This document shows positions 6,454 to 6,498 of a DNA stretch of 6,498 nucleotides, in pieces. Within the stretch, counting starts at the first letter, position 1; each line of letters opens with the position of its first letter. The notes under the pieces are model-generated. The model saw only the letters and a list, made by a program, of their open reading frames with translations. It searched no databases and was not told the origin of the DNA. Both the position numbers and the translations under genes were made by a program. The stretch is taken from contig JANXTD010000179.1 in the NCBI GenBank assembly GCA_025352585.1, positions 1 to 6,498 on the forward strand, given 5' to 3'. The stretch is from Fimbriiglobus sp. Its GTDB lineage: Bacteria; Planctomycetota; Planctomycetia; Gemmatales; Gemmataceae.

Positions 6454-6498
6454 TTGGCGTTCTCCATGACGGCGTGCCCGTCCCGGCCGCCCTGGGCG
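6450..6498 (-). CDS. actC: C-terminal end of ACIII membrane subunit ActC (NrfD family), partial
   Basis: Fifteen codons and a TGA are readable from the right edge: AQGGRDGHAVMENAK. The stretch is too short to identify by sequence. The call rests on position: ActC, a ten-helix NrfD-like quinol-interacting subunit, precedes actD in ACIII operons, and the stop overlaps the actD start by 4 nt. A hydrophilic, weakly conserved tail is expected at the C-terminus of this family. The frame is open to the window edge. Another gene directly upstream cannot be excluded. Confidence 0.7.
   Translation of the reverse strand, partial: AQGGRDGHAVMENAK

Overview
The window is one continuous stretch of a respiratory gene cluster. 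Every gene is on the minus strand, so it is read from right (6498) to left (1). It encodes the distal part of an alternative complex III (ACIII, a quinol:electron-acceptor oxidoreductase), followed by the first part of a caa3-type cytochrome c oxidase. In transcription order the genes are: the last 15 codons of actC (6498-6450), actD (6453-5902), actE (5905-5108), actF (5108-3804), an uncharacterised single-span membrane protein (3731-2916), a SCO-family copper chaperone (2894-1866), coxB with a fused cytochrome c domain (1865-792), and coxA (717 to the left edge, cut at codon 239).

The DNA is very GC-rich, with strong third-position GC, so long meaningless open frames appear on both strands. 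Linked ACIII and caa3 genes with a SCO gene between them are known from several phyla, including Planctomycetota, Acidobacteriota and Myxococcota. The high GC and the style of the ActE, SCO and small membrane proteins make a Gemmata-like planctomycete my best guess. This is inference, not proof.

The genes are tightly packed. actC/actD and actD/actE each overlap by 4 nt (GTGA), actE/actF share one base (TAATG), and the SCO stop codon abuts the coxB start. Only two gaps exceed 70 nt: actF to the small membrane protein (72 nt) and coxB to coxA (74 nt). Each holds a GC-rich perfect or near-perfect stem-loop that ends 31-32 nt before the next start codon. Neither has a U-tract. No promoter, RNA gene, mobile element, CRISPR array or long repeat was found, and no gene-free stretch exceeds 300 bases.

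Functionally, ACIII oxidises quinol through the integral membrane subunits ActC/ActF and the upstream ActA/ActB (outside the window). Electrons leave through haem c proteins such as the lipoprotein ActE. They enter CoxB through its own haem c, pass to CuA, and reach the haem/copper centre in CoxA, where oxygen is reduced. The SCO protein probably supplies copper to CuA. The small membrane protein has no known role; its position suggests an assembly or supercomplex-linking part.

I see a well-ordered aerobic respiratory operon rather than a new defence or mobile system. The less-described parts are the uncharacterised membrane protein, the lineage-specific insertions in ActE, SCO and CoxB, and the two intercistronic hairpins.
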